Positions 1 to 7,213 of a stretch of 64,000 nt of DNA are shown piece after piece (the first letter of the stretch is position 1; the number at the start of each line of letters is the position of its first letter). The notes under the pieces were generated by a model. That model was not told the DNA's origin, did no database searches, and worked only from the letters and a program-made list of their open reading frames with translations. Made by a program: the position numbers and the translations under genes. The DNA lies in NCBI GenBank assembly GCA_964570795.1, contig CAZMYZ010000004.1:1-64000 (forward strand), written 5' to 3'. This DNA is from Damh-18 sp964570795 (GTDB lineage Bacteria; Patescibacteriota; Minisyncoccia; Phycocordibacterales; UBA918).

Positions 1-61
1 TCACCCCAACAAGGGTTTCGAGTTTGGTGAGACTTGCATCGATATTTTGTGGGTCAGTCAT
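1..61 (-). CDS. rnc: Probable ribonuclease III, N-terminal fragment
   Basis: Only the first 20 codons are inside the window; the gene runs off the left edge. The ATG at 61 opens MTDPQNIDASLTKLETLVGV. The short segment SLTKLETLVG resembles the start of RNase III, where a leucine-rich helix precedes the first catalytic helix. The gene lies just downstream of nusB, a frequent partner of rnc in CPR genomes. A TACCCT box 6 nt before the ATG, preceded by TG, could be a promoter. With so few residues the family is an inference, and any helical N-terminus could look similar. Confidence 0.4.
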   Translation of the reverse strand, partial: MTDPQNIDASLTKLETLVGV

Positions 62-142
62 GGGCGTAGGGTATCAGAAATATATAAAAAAAGAAATAGT
101 CACTATCGTCTATAGTATATTCAATATTTTCTATTTTATATT

Positions 143-1042
143 CTATTTCCTGCTCACGAGTACTGTCACTGCCTTGGTAACAATAGGCAAAATGTCTTCG
201 TAGAAATTGAGTTCGAGAATATCGGCCACCTTAAACCATTGTGCGGCATCGAGCCCTCCCTTTTGCTCGAGTTCGAGATTTTCGTACGGCGCGCGTGCGA
301 GGTAGTACACTACTTGCTTGCGCACCTTTCCCTTTTCAGGATGTGAAGCCACGTACTCATTTTTGCCGAGCTCTGTTTCGAGTTCAATGGTAAGCCCAAT
401 CTCATCTTTAATCGCGCGCATTGCACCTGCATCCATTTCTTCTCCTTCGACAATTTTCCCTTTTGAAAGGGTCCAGTGGCCAAAGATGTCGTGGACGAGG
501 GCGAGATACATCATACCCTCATGAATAGCGTACACCACTGCTCCCGCAAGACGCTCAATCTCCATTTGCTCAAAGGGAATGTCACGCTTCTTTTTAATCT
601 TAGAACTTTCTTCTTTTCCTGGCTCGCCAATTTCTTTATACACGGCGCCGAGCACCCCGTTTACAAAACGACTAGAGTTTTCCCCACCAAACTGCTTTGC
701 AAGTTCAATGGCTTCATTGATGGCAACTTTTGCTGGTACTTCACTACGGTCAGAGAAAAGAAGTTCATAAAGACCGAGACGGAGGATGTTGCGGTCTACC
801 GGAGCAATTCTATCAATAGGCCACTCAGGAGCAGCCTTTTCAATAATGAGGTCGAGTTCCGACTGTTTTTGCAATACACCATCAAGAAGCTTCTCCATGA
901 ATGGAGTATCAGATTTATTGGGTGCGAATTCTTCTACGTTGCGCATAAGGGTCTCCACCATTGCGCTTTTTTCAATACTATTTAAATCCCACTCAAAGAG
1001 TGATTGGAGAACGATTGATCTTGAAAGGTGCCGATTTGCCAT
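143..1042 (-). CDS. nusB: NusB-like protein fused to a Nudix-type domain
   Basis: The 299-residue product has two parts. Residues 1-145 read as NusB (MANRHLSRSIVLQSLFEWD at the start; RNILRLGLYELLF and KVAINEAIELAKQFGG later), an RNA-binding antitermination factor acting on rRNA operons with NusE/S10. After a short basic linker, residues 165-299 resemble a Nudix hydrolase, with WTLSKGKIVEGEE and RAIKDEIGL around residues 185-213. The Nudix box is imperfect: the canonical REUxEE is RAIKDE, so one metal-binding Glu is Ala and another is Asp, and hydrolase activity is doubtful. I chose the ATG at 1042 because NusB homology starts there; an upstream in-frame ATG at 1069 adds nine unsupported residues. 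It follows rpmF on the same strand. Confidence 0.85.
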   Translation of the reverse strand: MANRHLSRSIVLQSLFEWDLNSIEKSAMVETLMRNVEEFAPNKSDTPFMEKLLDGVLQKQSELDLIIEKAAPEWPIDRIAPVDRNILRLGLYELLFSDRSEVPAKVAINEAIELAKQFGGENSSRFVNGVLGAVYKEIGEPGKEESSKIKKKRDIPFEQMEIERLAGAVVYAIHEGMMYLALVHDIFGHWTLSKGKIVEGEEMDAGAMRAIKDEIGLTIELETELGKNEYVASHPEKGKVRKQVVYYLARAPYENLELEQKGGLDAAQWFKVADILELNFYEDILPIVTKAVTVLVSRK

Positions 1043-1093
1043 AAAAAATAATGAACTAGTACTACCCATTAGTGTATCAGACTTTGATACCGA

Positions 1094-1117
1094 AACGTCC
1101 CCATTTCTGGGGACGTT
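1094..1117 (-). other. Perfect hairpin between rpmF and nusB
   Basis: A 10-bp perfect stem (AACGTCCCCA / TGGGGACGTT) with loop TTTC sits in the 96-bp gap between rpmF and nusB. No T-run follows on the minus strand, so it is more likely an RNA processing or stability element, or a weak attenuator, than an intrinsic terminator. Confidence 0.5.
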
Positions 1118-1138
1118 GTGGATTCTTTCTGACGGGGA

Positions 1139-1438
1139 TTATTTCTCTTTTGAAGGAGTTTCTGTGGTCTCAACTACAGGAGTAGGTACTTCAGGTGATA
1201 CACCGAGTTCATTCTTGATGCGCTCCTCCTTTGCCTTGATGCGTGCATCGCGCTTTGCCTTTTCTCCTGCAAGATCAATAACTTGTCGGCCATTATAGTA
1301 ACCACACTCGAGACACATGTGATGTGGACGGCGTGAAGCACCACAGTGAGTACACTTTGAAAGAGTCTCCGCTTTAATCGCGTGGTGTGAACGACGGTTC
1401 CCGGTATGGGCCCGTGTATGTCGCATTCGTATAACCAT
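1139..1438 (-). CDS. rpmF: 50S ribosomal protein L32
   Basis: This 99-residue protein starts MVIRMRHTRAHTGNRRSHHA, the basic N-terminus of L32. It carries a zinc-ribbon pattern, CTHCG ... CLECGYYNG, followed by GRQVID. It is part of the large ribosomal subunit near the peptidyl-transferase region. A Pro/Thr/Glu-rich tail of about 30 residues after the ribbon makes it longer than the usual 55-60 residues. An extended -10 box ends 9 nt before the ATG, so the message is probably leaderless. The nusB-Nudix gene follows after a hairpin. Confidence 0.93.
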   Translation of the reverse strand: MVIRMRHTRAHTGNRRSHHAIKAETLSKCTHCGASRRPHHMCLECGYYNGRQVIDLAGEKAKRDARIKAKEERIKNELGVSPEVPTPVVETTETPSKEK

Positions 1439-1447
1439 AGTGGGAGA

Positions 1448-1453
1448 ACTATA
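1448..1453 (-). promoter_or_regulatory. Extended -10 promoter of rpmF
   Basis: TGC-TATAGT lies exactly 9 nt before the rpmF ATG. The start point would fall at or within a base or two of the ATG, giving a leaderless mRNA. No Shine-Dalgarno sequence is present. Confidence 0.6.
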
Positions 1454-1479
1454 GCAGATATACTTGGAAATGCAATAGA

Positions 1480-1508
1480 AAAGGCCATCTTGGGTGAGGA
1501 TGGCCTTT
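1480..1508 (-). terminator. Intrinsic terminator of the gene at 1536-1895
   Basis: A 10-bp stem AAAGGCCATC / GATGGCCTTT with a 9-nt loop is followed on the minus strand by a T-rich tract. It lies 27 bp after the stop of the upstream small gene. Confidence 0.75.
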
Positions 1509-1535
1509 GTTAGGCTTTCATAGCCTTAGAGATGG

Positions 1536-1895
1536 TTATTCCACCAACAGTCGCTGTTCAATCTTCCAGACGTACGTGTGCGCTTCATCTGCAATGCGAT
1601 TGCGCGTGCAAATACGCATATTTTCCCACTTGTACGGCTCAAGGATGTCTCGCACACACTGCTTTGTGCTAGACTCCTGCATAACCTCGCGGATACGCTC
1701 CTTTTCAGTCTTCAAAAAGGTCTTATGCAGACCTCCCTCACGAGTGAAGTGTACTTCGAGCATTGTTGGTACAAGTTTTTTTGTACTGCCGTTCATGTAC
1801 CGCGGCTCAACAGTCACTTTTACCAACGAAGGCATGAGACTTTGCAAAAAGAACTGTAGTTCCTTTGCGTGAAGACAATCTGATGTTGTAGACAA
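1536..1895 (-). CDS. Hypothetical protein (119 aa)
   Basis: No family is recognised. The product is basic and soluble-looking, with no signal peptide or membrane segment; the C-terminal half (KTEKERIREVMQESSTKQ and later) looks helical. The start is a TTG at 1895, chosen because a clear AGGAG lies 6 nt before it, one of the few good Shine-Dalgarno sequences in the window. It has its own extended -10 box (TGG-TATAGT, 1931-1936) and a terminator downstream, so it looks like a monocistronic gene. Confidence 0.6.
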   Translation of the reverse strand: MSTTSDCLHAKELQFFLQSLMPSLVKVTVEPRYMNGSTKKLVPTMLEVHFTREGGLHKTFLKTEKERIREVMQESSTKQCVRDILEPYKWENMRICTRNRIADEAHTYVWKIEQRLLVE

Positions 1896-1930
1896 TTATG
1901 TCTCCTTTCTGTGAACAATTTCAGTGAGTG

Positions 1931-1936
1931 ACTATA
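1931..1936 (-). promoter_or_regulatory. Extended -10 promoter (TGG-TATAGT)
   Basis: TATAGT preceded by TGG lies 35 nt before the TTG start of the 119-aa gene. Unlike most promoters here it gives a leader that contains a Shine-Dalgarno sequence. Confidence 0.5.
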
Positions 1937-1967
1937 CCATGCAAATGAATGAGTGTCTACCAATGAA

Positions 1968-1993
1968 AAAGCCGAGCATGGTAACTCGGCTTT
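1968..1993 (-). terminator. Intrinsic terminator of the gene at 2007-2276
   Basis: A 9-bp stem AAAGCCGAG / CTCGGCTTT with an 8-nt loop is followed by five T on the minus strand. It starts 13 bp after the stop codon. Confidence 0.8.
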
Positions 1994-2006
1994 CTTTCTG
2001 TGTCCT

Positions 2007-2276
2007 CTATGCAAGCGCGCCGGCGTTTAGAACATTGTCCTTATAAAACCGGGCATCGCAATGTTTCTTTACAAGATAGTGACGCATACGTCGGCACCCC
2101 CCCGGTGCATCTACAAAAATAGGGCGCACCAATGTGTGGCCGAAACGTACAGCATAGCATTTCACATATATTCTCGGTGTGTCTAAAAAAGAGTGCGGTA
2201 CTGCAATACCGCGGAGCATTGAACACCCATCGCAGATGCCAATACACTTTTTAAATTCATCATGATTTCCCGTCAT
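2007..2276 (-). CDS. Hypothetical cysteine-containing protein (89 aa)
   Basis: No family is recognised. The 89-residue product has a C-x3-C-x2-C cluster near the N-terminus (KKCIGICDGC) and further cysteines later (VKCYA, GGCRR, KKHC), so a small metal-binding or disulfide fold is possible. I chose the ATG at 2276 because GGGAGA lies 8 nt before it; a longer reading from 2342 adds 22 residues without support. A promoter (TTGCGT-17-TATAAT) about 80 nt upstream and a terminator downstream flank the gene, which supports its reality. Confidence 0.55.
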   Translation of the reverse strand: MTGNHDEFKKCIGICDGCSMLRGIAVPHSFLDTPRIYVKCYAVRFGHTLVRPIFVDAPGGCRRMRHYLVKKHCDARFYKDNVLNAGALA

Positions 2277-2362
2277 GATATTTTCTCCCGAATGCGAAGA
2301 ACAAAAGCACCTCTCAAAAGAGAGGAGAATAACGATCGTCATCTCGATACGTTCTGAATAAT

Positions 2363-2391
2363 ATTATACGATACAAATTGCGAGTACGCAA
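2363..2391 (-). promoter_or_regulatory. Sigma70-type promoter
   Basis: TTGCGT (2386-2391), a 17-bp spacer and a consensus TATAAT (2363-2368) point toward the 89-aa gene. The leader of about 80 nt contains a small hairpin (CCTCTC/GAGAGG near 2309-2326). Confidence 0.5.
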
Positions 2392-2406
2392 ATAACCTAC
2401 AGTGGA

Positions 2407-3033
2407 TTATTTTTGAAATCGCTTGATAAATGAACGGCGATGGATGGGAGACAGGCCATGAGTGCGTATCGCTTCAATGTGCTTTTTCGTACCGTAGCCT
2501 TTATGGATGTCGAAAAGGTACTCGGGGTAGTCACGCGCGCTACGCACCATGTGCGCATCGCGCGTGACTTTCGCACAAATGGAGGCAAGGCCTATCGCCT
2601 TCTCTTTTGCATCGCCTTTGGTAATTGTTTCCTGGTGTGTGTATTCTTCTGGTGCGTGGAGAAGCCCATCAAGGAGAATCATGGTGGTCTCTGGGTGCGG
2701 AGCAATTTTCGAAAGACACTTTTGAATCCCCTTTTGTACTGCCTGTGTAATACCAATTTTGTCGATAGTGGAAGCGGGTATGAGTGCGGTAGCGAAATTG
2801 AGTACACCCTCTTTGCGAAGGCGAGTGGCGAATCGGAAAATCGCTTCGCGTTTTTCCGCCGAGACTTTCTTCGAATCCCCCACCCCGGGAATGAGGTCCC
2901 AGTCAAAATCCACGGGTACGAGCGCAGCACCCACCGCAACAGGGCCAGCGAGTGGGCCTCTACCGGCTTCATCGATACCCACAATATTTATGATTCGCTT
3001 TTTCACTCTTCTACTATACAATAGTCCAACCAT
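2407..3033 (-). CDS. rnhB: Ribonuclease HII
   Basis: RNase HII cuts the RNA strand of RNA-DNA hybrids, removing Okazaki primers and misincorporated ribonucleotides. The 208-residue product has the signature GIDEAGRGPLAGPV near residues 18-31 (catalytic Asp and Glu), DSKK, a later Asp in LLDGLLHAP, and SICAKVTRD with the last acidic residue. Length is normal. The ATG at 3033 is half of a CATATG palindrome shared with the dnaE start. A GTG at 3006, 6 nt after TATAGT, is an equally plausible start and would remove nine residues. It is divergent from dnaE. Confidence 0.93.
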   Translation of the reverse strand: MVGLLYSRRVKKRIINIVGIDEAGRGPLAGPVAVGAALVPVDFDWDLIPGVGDSKKVSAEKREAIFRFATRLRKEGVLNFATALIPASTIDKIGITQAVQKGIQKCLSKIAPHPETTMILLDGLLHAPEEYTHQETITKGDAKEKAIGLASICAKVTRDAHMVRSARDYPEYLFDIHKGYGTKKHIEAIRTHGLSPIHRRSFIKRFQK

Positions 3034-3036
3034 ATG
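3004..3036. promoter_or_regulatory. Overlapping divergent promoters of rnhB and dnaE
   Basis: The start codons share the palindrome CATATG (3031-3036). Just inside, TACTATACAATA gives a TACAAT -10 (3017-3022) toward dnaE and a TATAGT -10 on the other strand toward the alternative GTG start of rnhB at 3006. The two -10 boxes overlap, so polymerase can probably occupy only one direction at a time. Confidence 0.5.
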
Positions 3037-6000
3037 GAAGAAAAAGAGACTCAAAAAGCCGAATTTATTCACCTCCATGTGCATTCGCACTATTCCCTCC
3101 TCAATGCCCTTCCAACCCCAAAAGAACTCGCTCAACGTGCCGAGCGTGACGGCATGCATGCCCTTGCCCTCACGGATGCAGGTGCACTCTACGGCGCGGT
3201 TAATTTCTATAAAGCCTGCACCAAGGAAGGCATCAAGCCCATCATCGGTCTCGATGCATATCTCGCTCCCCGAACGCGTTTTGATAAAGATGCCGGCATC
3301 GACAAGCCGCGCGGACGGGTAGTCTTTCTCGCAAAGAATAACAATGGCTACACCAACCTCATCAAGATGGTGACGGAGTCCTACGTACACGGTTTCTACT
3401 ACAAGCCCCGTCTCGACCACGCACTCATCGAAGAATTTCATGAAGATCTCATTTGTATTATCCCTTCGTTCAGTGGCGAGCCGGTACTCGCACTCAAAGA
3501 TAGTTTTACCGAGCAAGCAGAGGCGTCGCTTGATTGGTATAAGAGTGTCTTTGGTAACGACTGCTATTTAGAAATCACCCACCATCCTGAAATAGACGGC
3601 CACGAAGCACTTCAGAAAAATATTCTGGCGCTTGCAGCAAAGACCAATACTCCGCTCGTGGCAGCGCACGATGTGTATTACCTCGAACAACGCGACTACC
3701 TCGCACGCGAAACCATGATAAAGATTCAGAGCGGTGGCGTCGTGGAGACGCAAGATAAAGAAGGTGAACTTGCTCCGAACTTCTCTTTTATTTCGCAAGA
3801 ACGTGCAAAGGAATTGTTTGTAAGTGATGCAGAAAAACAGGCGCTTGCGAACACCGTGAAAATCGCCGATGAATGTAACGTCACTATGACGCCGGGTGCA
3901 ACTTGGTACTTTCCTGACTACAAAATCGAGAGCGGCAAAGAGCCCGATGTTGAACTTCACGATATGGCGTATGCTGGCGTCGTGTGGCGTGGACTTTCAC
4001 TTGAAGATACTGCGGTAATGGAGCGTCTCAACTATGAACTCGGTGTCATTAAAATGAAGGGCTACGCAAAGTACTTCCTCGTGGTGGGAGACCTCCTTCG
4101 TGAAGCACGCAAGCGCAAAATCCTCACTACCATTCGAGGCTCCGTGGCAGGCTCGCTCACCACGTATGTACTCGGGATTACCAATGTAAATCCGCTTGAG
4201 TACAAACTCCCTTTTGAACGTTTCCTCAATCCTGAACGTCCCTCGGCGCCAGATATCGACATGGACTACGCCGACAATAGGCGTGACGAGATTATCGGCT
4301 ATGCACGCGAAAAGTATGGCGAAGGGAACGTCGCGCAGATTGGTACCTTTGGCACCATGATGGCGCGTGCTGCGGTGCGTGACGTAGCGCGTGCGCTTGG
4401 TCACCCATACGCCATCGGCGACCGTATTGCCAAACTTATCCCTATGGGAAGCCAGGGCTTCCCAATGACTATCGAAAAGGCTATGGAGGTAGAGCCTGAC
4501 CTCAAGACCCTTTATGCAAAAGACCCCGACACGAAAGAGGTGATTGATTTGGCAAAGCAAATTGAGGGGCGTGTACGCCAACTCGGTGTCCACGCTGCCG
4601 GTGTGGTGATTGCCCCTGCACCACTTACCGAATTTGTACCCGTGCAGCCCGACCCAAAGACCGGCAAACTCATCACGCAATATGAAATGCATTCCGTAGG
4701 TGAAGACGGTGTCGGCCTTCTCAAGTTTGACTTCCTTGGCATCAAAAACCTATCCATACTTGCAGATGCCGTGAAGCGTGTAGAGAAAATTCGTGGTATA
4801 GAAGTGGATATTGAAAATATCCCCGTCGACGACACAAAAACCTTTGAGATGCTCGCGCGCGGTGAGACCATGGGACTATTCCAACTGAACGGAAGTGGTA
4901 TGACTGCCTTCTTAAAACAACTCCGTCCTTCCACTATTCATGATATCAATGCAATGGTGGCACTCTATCGCCCCGGACCAATGGAGTCTATCCCGCAATA
5001 TATCGAGCGCAAACATGATGCACACCTTGTTTCCTATCTTGACCCACGCTTGGAAAAAATACTTGACCGCTCCTATGGCGTTATCACCTATCAAGACGAC
5101 GTGATGATGATTGCACGCGAACTCGCCGGATACTCGTGGCTCGATGCAGACAAACTGCGTAAAGCGATGGGAAAAAAGATTCCTGAGGTTATGGAGGCCG
5201 AAAAGGATAAACTCCTCAAGGGTTTTGTGGAATACGGAAAATTGAGTGCATCTCTCGCGGACAAACTCTGGAAACTCATCGAGCCTTTTGCTGCGTACGG
5301 ATTCAACAAAGCTCATGCAGCGAGTTATGGTCGCGTGGCGTACCAAACTGCATACATGAAGGCTAACTACCCTGAAGAATACATGGCTGCCGTGCTCACC
5401 GCCGACGCTGGCGATACCGAGAAAATCTCTGAGATTATTGCAGAGTGTGTACGTATGGGTATTGAGGTGCTCCCACCCGATATCAATGAAAGTTTTGGCC
5501 CATTCTCCGTTGTTCCTGCAAAAAATGGCGTGCCTGCGAAGATTCGTTTCGGGCTCACGACTATAAAAAACTTCGGCGAAGGCATTGCTGAGTCCATTAT
5601 CGAAGAACGCAAAGCACATGGCCTCTACACTTCCCTGCAAGACTTTCTTACTCGCGTCACATCTAGAAATCTCAATAAAAAATCACTTGAGGCACTTATC
5701 ATGTCGGGCTCCTTCGACCGTTTTGATGAACGTGGTGTACTTCTTCATAACGTAGAAACGATGCTTGCGTACCATAAAGAGCATAGTAGTCATAAAGAAT
5801 CTGCGCAGGAGTCGCTCTTTGGCGCCTTTGGTACCGCAGACATACATGCCCTTGTACTCGCTCCTGCGGAGCCTGCAGGTAAAAGTGAAAAACTCGTCTG
5901 GGAAAAGGAATTGCTTGGTGTATATGTCTCCGGACACCCCCTCGACGCATACAAAGAAGAATTGGCAAAACGTCCAAAGATTGGCGCCATCAAAAAGGAG

Positions 6001-6300
6001 ACGCGTAACGGCATACCGGTAGTGACCGCAGGTATGGTGGAAAACGTCCATGAAATACTCACGAAAAAGGGTGACAAGATGGGCTTTATTTTAGTCGGCG
6101 ACGGGAGCGAAACTATCGAACTTGTTGCCTTCCCTGAGACATACAAAACGCACCACGACCTTTTCGTTGTCGGCTCCTGTGTAGCAGTCTCCGGCAAACT
6201 CTCCATGCGAAACGAAGAGCCGACCGTGGTAATCGACCGCATCAAAGCCCTTGGCACTACCAGCACACCTTCAACTCAACCAACACCAGGAATCGCCTAA
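3034..6300 (+). CDS. dnaE: DNA polymerase III subunit alpha
   Basis: The replicative DNA polymerase catalytic subunit, 1088 residues. An N-terminal PHP domain (residues 8-210) keeps LHVHSHYSLLNA. The polymerase core has the catalytic Asp pair in PDIDMDYAD near residue 408, ALYRPGPMESIPQYI near 640, and AAYGFNKAHAASYGRVAYQ near 755. An OB-fold-like region follows at about 990-1075. Length is slightly below the usual 1160, mainly at the C-terminus. There is no separate 3'-5' exonuclease insertion. It diverges from rnhB and is followed by a GACAT-core hairpin. Confidence 0.97.
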   Translation: MEEKETQKAEFIHLHVHSHYSLLNALPTPKELAQRAERDGMHALALTDAGALYGAVNFYKACTKEGIKPIIGLDAYLAPRTRFDKDAGIDKPRGRVVFLAKNNNGYTNLIKMVTESYVHGFYYKPRLDHALIEEFHEDLICIIPSFSGEPVLALKDSFTEQAEASLDWYKSVFGNDCYLEITHHPEIDGHEALQKNILALAAKTNTPLVAAHDVYYLEQRDYLARETMIKIQSGGVVETQDKEGELAPNFSFISQERAKELFVSDAEKQALANTVKIADECNVTMTPGATWYFPDYKIESGKEPDVELHDMAYAGVVWRGLSLEDTAVMERLNYELGVIKMKGYAKYFLVVGDLLREARKRKILTTIRGSVAGSLTTYVLGITNVNPLEYKLPFERFLNPERPSAPDIDMDYADNRRDEIIGYAREKYGEGNVAQIGTFGTMMARAAVRDVARALGHPYAIGDRIAKLIPMGSQGFPMTIEKAMEVEPDLKTLYAKDPDTKEVIDLAKQIEGRVRQLGVHAAGVVIAPAPLTEFVPVQPDPKTGKLITQYEMHSVGEDGVGLLKFDFLGIKNLSILADAVKRVEKIRGIEVDIENIPVDDTKTFEMLARGETMGLFQLNGSGMTAFLKQLRPSTIHDINAMVALYRPGPMESIPQYIERKHDAHLVSYLDPRLEKILDRSYGVITYQDDVMMIARELAGYSWLDADKLRKAMGKKIPEVMEAEKDKLLKGFVEYGKLSASLADKLWKLIEPFAAYGFNKAHAASYGRVAYQTAYMKANYPEEYMAAVLTADAGDTEKISEIIAECVRMGIEVLPPDINESFGPFSVVPAKNGVPAKIRFGLTTIKNFGEGIAESIIEERKAHGLYTSLQDFLTRVTSRNLNKKSLEALIMSGSFDRFDERGVLLHNVETMLAYHKEHSSHKESAQESLFGAFGTADIHALVLAPAEPAGKSEKLVWEKELLGVYVSGHPLDAYKEELAKRPKIGAIKKETRNGIPVVTAGMVENVHEILTKKGDKMGFILVGDGSETIELVAFPETYKTHHDLFVVGSCVAVSGKLSMRNEEPTVVIDRIKALGTTSTPSTQPTPGIA

Positions 6301-6341
6301 CACCACCTTCTCATCCCGCCTCAAAAAATCAAGCAGATATC

Positions 6342-6366
6342 ATTGCCGACATCGTAAGTCGGCAAT
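6342..6366 (+). repeat. GACAT-core palindrome after dnaE
   Basis: ATTGCCGAC-ATCGTAA-GTCGGCAAT, a 9-bp stem with a 7-nt loop, 41 bp after the dnaE stop. It is nearly the same sequence as the hairpin at 7081 and belongs to a dispersed family. A weak T-rich tract follows, so it may also terminate dnaE. Confidence 0.65.
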
Positions 6367-6481
6367 AATTATTTCAATTCATCGACTCAGTATACTGAAG
6401 CAGTACATGGATGTCATATGTTCTTTCTTTAGGAATTTTGTACAAATTGCACAAAATGGAAATATGTGATACGCTCCATAC

Positions 6482-6727
6482 ATGAATATAATCTCCACCA
6501 GCAAGGCACGCACCCTCCTTCCGCAGTTTATTGCGGCACTCAAGGAGCACGACACCGCATTTATCATTGGACGCCGAAATAATCCTGAAGCAGTTCTCAT
6601 AAAGTTCCCCAGTCATTACCGAAACAATATTTCAGACATCACCAATGTAAATGCATATTCATCGAGTTTTGATTTTCTCACTGAAGAACCAGAGTTATAT
6701 TCGCCGGCTGACGTTATTCGTAAGTAA
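6482..6727 (+). CDS. Phd/YefM-like antitoxin
   Basis: This 81-residue protein begins MNIISTSKARTLLPQFIAAL and continues with DTAFIIGRRNNPEAVLI, the layout of Phd/YefM antitoxins: an N-terminal DNA-binding region followed by a toxin-binding tail. It probably neutralises the MazF-like toxin encoded 8 bp downstream and represses the pair's own promoter. Phd/YefM more often pairs with Doc or RelE, so pairing with a MazF fold is a mixed arrangement. Assigned from motif resemblance and position. Confidence 0.7.
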   Translation: MNIISTSKARTLLPQFIAALKEHDTAFIIGRRNNPEAVLIKFPSHYRNNISDITNVNAYSSSFDFLTEEPELYSPADVIRK

Positions 6728-6735
6728 CGGATTAC

Positions 6736-7068
6736 ATGAAACAAAAACGAGTATCCGTTTCGAAAGGCGAAATTCATTTAATTCCCTTCCCGTTTACCGA
6801 TATCACAAGCAGCAAACTGCGCCCTTGTGTAGTGATTGGCTGTGACCGTATTGATGCAATAGTAGTATTTATAACGAGTATCAAACCCAAAGATACTGAG
6901 TATCTTGAAGTACCTGCCTCAAAAGAAAATAGGCTTAAGGTTACTTCATATATTCGCTATACCAAAATCGCCACCCTTGATACCGCAATGTCACTCGGGC
7001 ACATAGGTACCCTTGAAGCGTCTACATACCAAAAACTTACCAAAGCAATCACGGGTTTTATCTCCTAA
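6736..7068 (+). CDS. MazF/PemK-like toxin endoribonuclease
   Basis: This 110-residue protein has the MazF/PemK opening GEIHLIPFPFTDITSSKLRPC with the conserved RP(C/A)VV segment (residues 11-35), then IVVFITS and YIRYTKIATLD. Members of this family cut mRNA at short sequences and slow growth. It follows the antitoxin gene with an 8-bp gap, consistent with one transcript. Two hairpins lie downstream. The toxin activity is inferred from family membership. Confidence 0.8.
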   Translation: MKQKRVSVSKGEIHLIPFPFTDITSSKLRPCVVIGCDRIDAIVVFITSIKPKDTEYLEVPASKENRLKVTSYIRYTKIATLDTAMSLGHIGTLEASTYQKLTKAITGFIS

Positions 7069-7080
7069 AGCACATGCATC

Positions 7081-7105
7081 ATTGCCGACATCGTAAGTCG
7101 GCAAT
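7081..7105 (+). terminator. GACAT-core terminator of the toxin-antitoxin pair
   Basis: ATTGCCGAC-ATCGTAA-GTCGGCAAT with TTTT directly after, 12 bp downstream of the toxin stop. Its sequence matches the hairpin at 6342-6366, so the TA pair is flanked by two direct copies. Confidence 0.8.
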
Positions 7106-7114
7106 TTTCTTATA

Positions 7115-7153
7115 CACACAAAACGCGCAACCAAAGGTCGCGCGTTTTGTGTG
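7115..7153. terminator. Bidirectional terminator
   Basis: A 14-bp perfect stem CACACAAAACGCGC / GCGCGTTTTGTGTG with an 11-nt loop lies between the convergent toxin gene and the giant secreted-protein gene. The A4/T4 tracts are inside the stem, so it can act in both directions. Confidence 0.7.
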
Positions 7154-7167
7154 ATTTAAGATTTATG

Positions 7168-7188
7168 TTAGGACATCGGATGTCCTAA
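7168..7188. repeat. GACAT-core palindrome (TTAGGACAT-CGG-ATGTCCTAA)
   Basis: A 9-bp stem with a CGG triloop, followed on the plus strand by CTTTTG. The same palindrome recurs at 16682-16710, so the two copies bracket the giant gene at 7214-16549. Confidence 0.65.
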
Positions 7189-7213
7189 CTTTTGTTATGA
7201 TCTGTCTTCCCTC

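Noticed and set aside
2407..3516. RNase HII frame extended to 3516
   Set aside because: The extra N-terminal residues lie antisense to dnaE and have no RNase HII homology. The start was placed at 3033.
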